Source: Ignavibacteria bacterium
GTDB taxonomy: Bacteria; Bacteroidota; Ignavibacteria; UBA10030; SZUA-254
Length of the DNA stretch: 9,067 nucleotides
Direction: 5' to 3'
Assembly (NCBI GenBank): GCA_005877655.1
Contig: VBOC01000078.1
Coordinates: forward strand, 1-9,067
Position numbers and translations under genes: made by a program. Shown here piece after piece: positions 6,665 to 9,067 of this stretch. Position 1 is the first letter of the stretch. Each line of letters opens with the position of its first letter. The notes under the pieces were generated by a model that was not told the origin of the DNA, did not search any database, and saw nothing but the letters and a program-made list of their open reading frames with translations.

Positions 6665-7633
6665 TCATTTCTGACTTCTATGTTTCAACCTATCTACCAA
6701 TACAGCAGCGAGAAGCACCCCGCCGCTGGCAACGTATTGATAAAAGGTTGAAATGTTCAATAGATTCATGGCGTTTTGCACTGTTCCCATGATCAGCACA
6801 CCGACAACGACTCCGCTCATCGTCGCTATCCCGCCGGAGAGGGAAACTCCTCCAAGCACGCACGCAGAAATCACCTGAAGCTCCAGTCCCTGTGCCGTAC
6901 CAGGCTGTCCGCTCGTCATGCGGGAGGCAAGAATGACTCCAGCGAACCCGGCGATCAGTCCCTGCATGGTGAACGTGGTGATCTTTATGCGTTTCACCGC
7001 AACTCCCGCGAGATGCGCTGCCTCTTTATTCCCGCCGATAGCGAGACTATGACGGCCAAAGGGTGTGCGATTCAGTAATACGCCGAACGTAAGAAAACAC
7101 GCGATCATAATCCACACAGGCGTCGGAATTCCCAGCCAGGCGGAAACGCCGAGCGCAAAGAAGCCTGCCTCGCGAATGCCGACCGCCTTTCCATCGGAAA
7201 TGATATATGATAAGCCGCGCGCAATTTGCATCGTCGCAAGCGTTGTGATCAGAGCGTTAATGCCAATACCGGCGATCACGATCCCGTTGATCAAGCCGAC
7301 CACTGCGCCACCGAGAATACCGGCAGATATACCCAGTGCCACGCTATCGGTCTTATCGATCACTACCGCTGCCAGGACACCCGCGCACGCAACCACAGAA
7401 CCGACCGAGAGATCAAAGTCGCCCGCTGCAAGGCAGAAGACCATCGTACAAGAGATGATGCCGACAGTTGCCACGGAGAGAGCGAGGCCGTTTATGTTCA
7501 CCCAACTGAAAAAATTCGGGACGAACATGGAAACTGTGCAGAAAAGAACGGCGAAGACAGCCATCATCCCCAGATTCTGCCAGACTGATTGAAAACGCTC
7601 TGCGATTGAGGGGATCGGGTCCTGTCGCGTCAT
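6665..7633 (-). CDS. araH: L-arabinose ABC transporter permease AraH
   Basis: The protein has 322 residues, close to the 328 I recall for E. coli AraH, and is a multi-spanning inner-membrane permease of the BPD_transp_2 (RbsC/XylH/AraH) family. Diagnostic segments close to AraH are CLAAGDFDLSVGSVVACAGV (67-86), INALITTLATMQIARGLSYI (125-144), SDGKAVGI (146-153), the ATPase-contact loop GGNKEAAHLAGV (200-211), ILASRMTSGQP (234-244), ISACVLGGVSLSGG (255-268) and NAMNLLNIS (287-295). An upstream GTG at 7699 would add 22 residues. I prefer ATG 7633 because it gives the short cytoplasmic N-terminus typical of AraH, and the extension reads through the repeat-rich spacer. It should pair with AraF and an AraG-type ATPase, but no araG lies between them. 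Confidence 0.93.
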   Translation of the reverse strand: MTRQDPIPSIAERFQSVWQNLGMMAVFAVLFCTVSMFVPNFFSWVNINGLALSVATVGIISCTMVFCLAAGDFDLSVGSVVACAGVLAAVVIDKTDSVALGISAGILGGAVVGLINGIVIAGIGINALITTLATMQIARGLSYIISDGKAVGIREAGFFALGVSAWLGIPTPVWIMIACFLTFGVLLNRTPFGRHSLAIGGNKEAAHLAGVAVKRIKITTFTMQGLIAGFAGVILASRMTSGQPGTAQGLELQVISACVLGGVSLSGGIATMSGVVVGVLIMGTVQNAMNLLNISTFYQYVASGGVLLAAVLVDRLKHRSQK

Positions 7634-7672
7634 CCTACCGGGTGCGCTGCTATGTACCGCTGCAACGAAACG

Positions 7673-7804
7673 ACCGCGGTAGGGGCCTCGGAACTTCACT
7701 CGACCGGAGCGAAGGGGACTTGGAAATTGGATCCACCCGCGCCAGGGCTACCGCGGTAGGTGTCGTGGAAATTCGGCGGACCGGTGCCGGGAGGACTTCG
7801 ATCA
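7673..7804. repeat. Degenerate palindromic repeats in the araF-araH spacer
   Basis: Two related segments begin CCGCGGTAGG at 7674 and 7751, 77 bp apart. About 25 of their first 34 bases match, including shared GGAA-x-TTC and GACCGG blocks. Each contains the palindrome ACCGCGGT (7673-7680 and 7750-7757), and the second sits in the 12-bp palindrome CTACCGCGGTAG (7748-7759). An ACCGGT palindrome lies at 7780-7785. The spacer between the araF stop and the likely araH ATG is 168 bp, long for a transport operon, and could fold strongly in RNA. I see no remnant of an ATPase gene in it. Confidence 0.5.
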
Positions 7805-8809
7805 CAGGAGTCCTTGCTCCCGCATGACTTGCTGATAAGTTTCGCGGGTGATCAAGATACCCGTAGTGTAAGTCTCCTTCGGCGGCTCGACGCCGTCCTT
7901 AATCCACCTGTACAGCATCTGACTCGTTTCAAATCCGTGCCGGCGAGGGGCAAGCAGGATGGAGGCGAAGAATCCGGTCGGTTTATTCTTCTGAAATTCT
8001 ACAGTGCAATCGGTGCCATTAATTCCAATACCGATGACATTCGAGGCCCCATAACCGCGTCCTTCCATCGCGCGGACTGCGCCGAGGACGGCGTTGTCGT
8101 TGTTGCCGCAGATGAGCCAGCGGCTGACGTTCGCGTGCTGCGTAAGAAGGATGTTCACGGCATCGAAAGCACCGGGGATGTCGGCAACCTTCTGCGGCGC
8201 CTTAAAGACCTTCTCCTTTGGAAATCCGGCAGAAGTCAGGGCCTCGATCGCGCCGTCGGTCCGTTCCCGTGCAGTTTGCAATTCTTCCCACGTCGCCGCA
8301 CAGAGGGCGGTTTCTTCTATGTTCCACCCTCTCTTTCTCATTTCATCATTGAGCGCGCGGCCCACGGCCTTCCCGATCTCGCTGGCGGAAATGCCGAGAT
8401 GATGAACCTCGGGCATAAATTTCCCATCTGCGCCCACGAAGCGGTCATCGACGCTCATGAGTTTCAAACCGGCGTTGTTGGCCTTTGCCAGGATCGCAGG
8501 GCCCAGTCTCACATCCGGCGAGCAGATCACAAATCCGCGAGCGTCCTGAGCTGCGAGATTATCAATGGCCGCCAGGACTTTTTCCCCGTCCGTGGCGCCG
8601 ATCTTAACGAGGTCGAAACGAAAGGAGTCAGCGCACTGCTGCGCGAACTTCCATTCGTTCTGAAACCAGGGCTCATCGGGCTGCTTCACCAGAAATCCGA
8701 TCTTGATCCGCCCGGACGTACCTTCGGACTTCTTCCCGGGGGAGCCGCAGCCGATAATCGTCGGGAGAAAAAGTACGATCAGCAGGTACGAAAATCCTCG
8801 TCTATCCAT
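7802..8809 (-). CDS. araF: L-arabinose-binding lipoprotein AraF
   Basis: This 335-residue substrate-binding protein aligns along its length with E. coli AraF as I recall it. The N-terminus has a lipoprotein signal with lipobox I18-I-G-C21, where E. coli AraF is a soluble periplasmic protein, so here it is probably membrane-anchored. Conserved ligand-region segments are FLVKQPDEPWFQNEWKF (K42, E46, W48, F49), GFVICSPD (C96), SVDDRFV (D121-D122), AATWEELQTARERT (T173, R181), GNNDNAVLGA (N237, D238) and GIGINGTD (N264, D267). These correspond to arabinose contacts known from E. coli AraF. The gene starts at ATG 8809 after a GAAAGA ribosome-binding-like sequence. It heads the araF-araH pair, with the 32-bp repeat array about 30 bp upstream. 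Confidence 0.94.
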   Translation of the reverse strand: MDRRGFSYLLIVLFLPTIIGCGSPGKKSEGTSGRIKIGFLVKQPDEPWFQNEWKFAQQCADSFRFDLVKIGATDGEKVLAAIDNLAAQDARGFVICSPDVRLGPAILAKANNAGLKLMSVDDRFVGADGKFMPEVHHLGISASEIGKAVGRALNDEMRKRGWNIEETALCAATWEELQTARERTDGAIEALTSAGFPKEKVFKAPQKVADIPGAFDAVNILLTQHANVSRWLICGNNDNAVLGAVRAMEGRGYGASNVIGIGINGTDCTVEFQKNKPTGFFASILLAPRRHGFETSQMLYRWIKDGVEPPKETYTTGILITRETYQQVMREQGLL

Positions 8810-8840
8810 TTATGCGTCTTTCATTGTAAAGTTTCCGACT

Positions 8841-9000
8841 TGATTCAGTTGGGACGAGTACTGCCTATGAGTTGATTCAATTGGGACGAGTACTACCCAT
8901 GAGTTGATTCAATTGGGACGAGTACTACCTATGAGTTGATCAAGTTGGGACGAGGACAACCTATGACCTGACTCAGTTTCGACGAGGAATATCTATCGGC
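8841..9000. repeat. Five tandem 32-bp direct repeats upstream of araF
   Basis: Units start at 8841, 8873, 8905, 8937 and 8969 with an exact 32-bp period and no spacers. All share a GACGAG core at the same place (GGGACGAG in units 1-4, TCGACGAG in unit 5). Units 1-3 differ from one another at only 1-3 positions, unit 4 differs from unit 3 at 7 and unit 5 at 11, so similarity decays away from araF. A short inverted pair TTGA-T-TCAA spans the unit boundaries. The array fills the region from 31 to 191 bp upstream of the araF ATG, where its promoter and operators should lie. Thirty-two bp is close to three helical turns. Function is not shown by the sequence. Confidence 0.9.
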
Positions 9001-9067
9001 GCCTCGCCCAACTTTTCATTCTTCCTCACTTCCGCCGCCCCCCACGGATGTGGAGGCATTGGACGCT

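Noticed and set aside
6506..6751. Small plus-strand open frame (81 residues) with a passable-looking middle (IEQIRQTLFAEFGVDDPDV)
   Set aside because: It overlaps the araH 3' end antisense, runs through the 25-bp palindrome, has no ribosome binding site and matches no family I recognise.
7634..7699. An N-terminal extension of AraH from a GTG at 7699
   Set aside because: The added 22 residues come from the repeat-rich spacer, are not AraH-like, and ATG 7633 gives the family-typical N-terminus.
7760..8875. A 371-residue plus-strand open frame
   Set aside because: It is antisense to nearly the whole of araF, has no recognisable domain, and is explained as a shadow of that GC-rich coding frame.
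8841..9000. The 32-bp repeats as a CRISPR array
   Set aside because: The units are contiguous with no unique spacers, the period equals the unit length, and no cas gene is visible.
8973..9067. Minus-strand open frame entering from the right edge and ending at 8973 (RPMPPHPWGAAEV...)
   Set aside because: About 31 residues with no recognised family, with a stop inside the most diverged repeat unit. It could be the tail of an upstream gene but is too short to support.

Overview
The window reads as ordinary bacterial chromosome, roughly mid-50s percent GC by eye, with no tRNA, rRNA, phage or transposase genes visible. The organism looks like a free-living heterotroph. It carries a secreted subtilisin-like protease, a periplasmic-type serine hydrolase, an L-arabinose uptake system whose binding protein has a lipobox, and a secreted DUF4964/DUF5127/DUF4965/DUF1793 (GtaA-type) protein. 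This content is common in Bacteroidota-related, Ignavibacteriota-like and Acidobacteriota-like lineages, but the window does not allow a firm placement.

Layout. (1) Positions 1-923, minus strand: the N-terminal 307 residues of a secreted S8 (subtilisin) protease that runs off the left edge. (2) Positions 924-1282: a divergent intergenic region with candidate promoters for both neighbours and a small hairpin. (3) Positions 1283-2725, plus strand: a serine hydrolase of the beta-lactamase/penicillin-binding-protein family. (4) From 3261 leftwards, minus strand: a GNAT acetyltransferase converging on the hydrolase and apparently frameshifted near its C-terminus. (5) Positions 3395-4330, minus: a cysteine-synthase-family PLP enzyme. 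(6) Positions 4379-6481, minus: a secreted GtaA-type protein, readable along its length but split over three frames by two apparent internal deletions, and also carrying an in-frame array of eight 15-bp repeats. (7) Positions 6665-7633, minus: araH. (8) Positions 7802-8809, minus: araF. (9) Positions 8841-9000: five tandem 32-bp direct repeats just upstream of araF.

How the genes fit together. AraF and AraH match the E. coli L-arabinose binding protein and permease closely along their length, as far as I can recall those sequences. The ATPase gene araG, which lies between them in the canonical araFGH order, is absent. In its place is a short GC-rich spacer with degenerate palindromic repeats. 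The minus-strand genes araF, araH, GtaA-like, PLP enzyme and GNAT all point the same way and could be partly co-transcribed, but a perfect 11-bp-stem hairpin separates araH from the GtaA-like gene.

I did not see a clear, wholly new multi-gene system. The most unusual material is three dissimilar repeat structures within about 3.3 kb (15-bp array, ara spacer, 32-bp array), together with gene damage on the same strand (GtaA-like, GNAT, missing araG). This could reflect real decay or assembly/sequencing error, and read-level checks would settle which.
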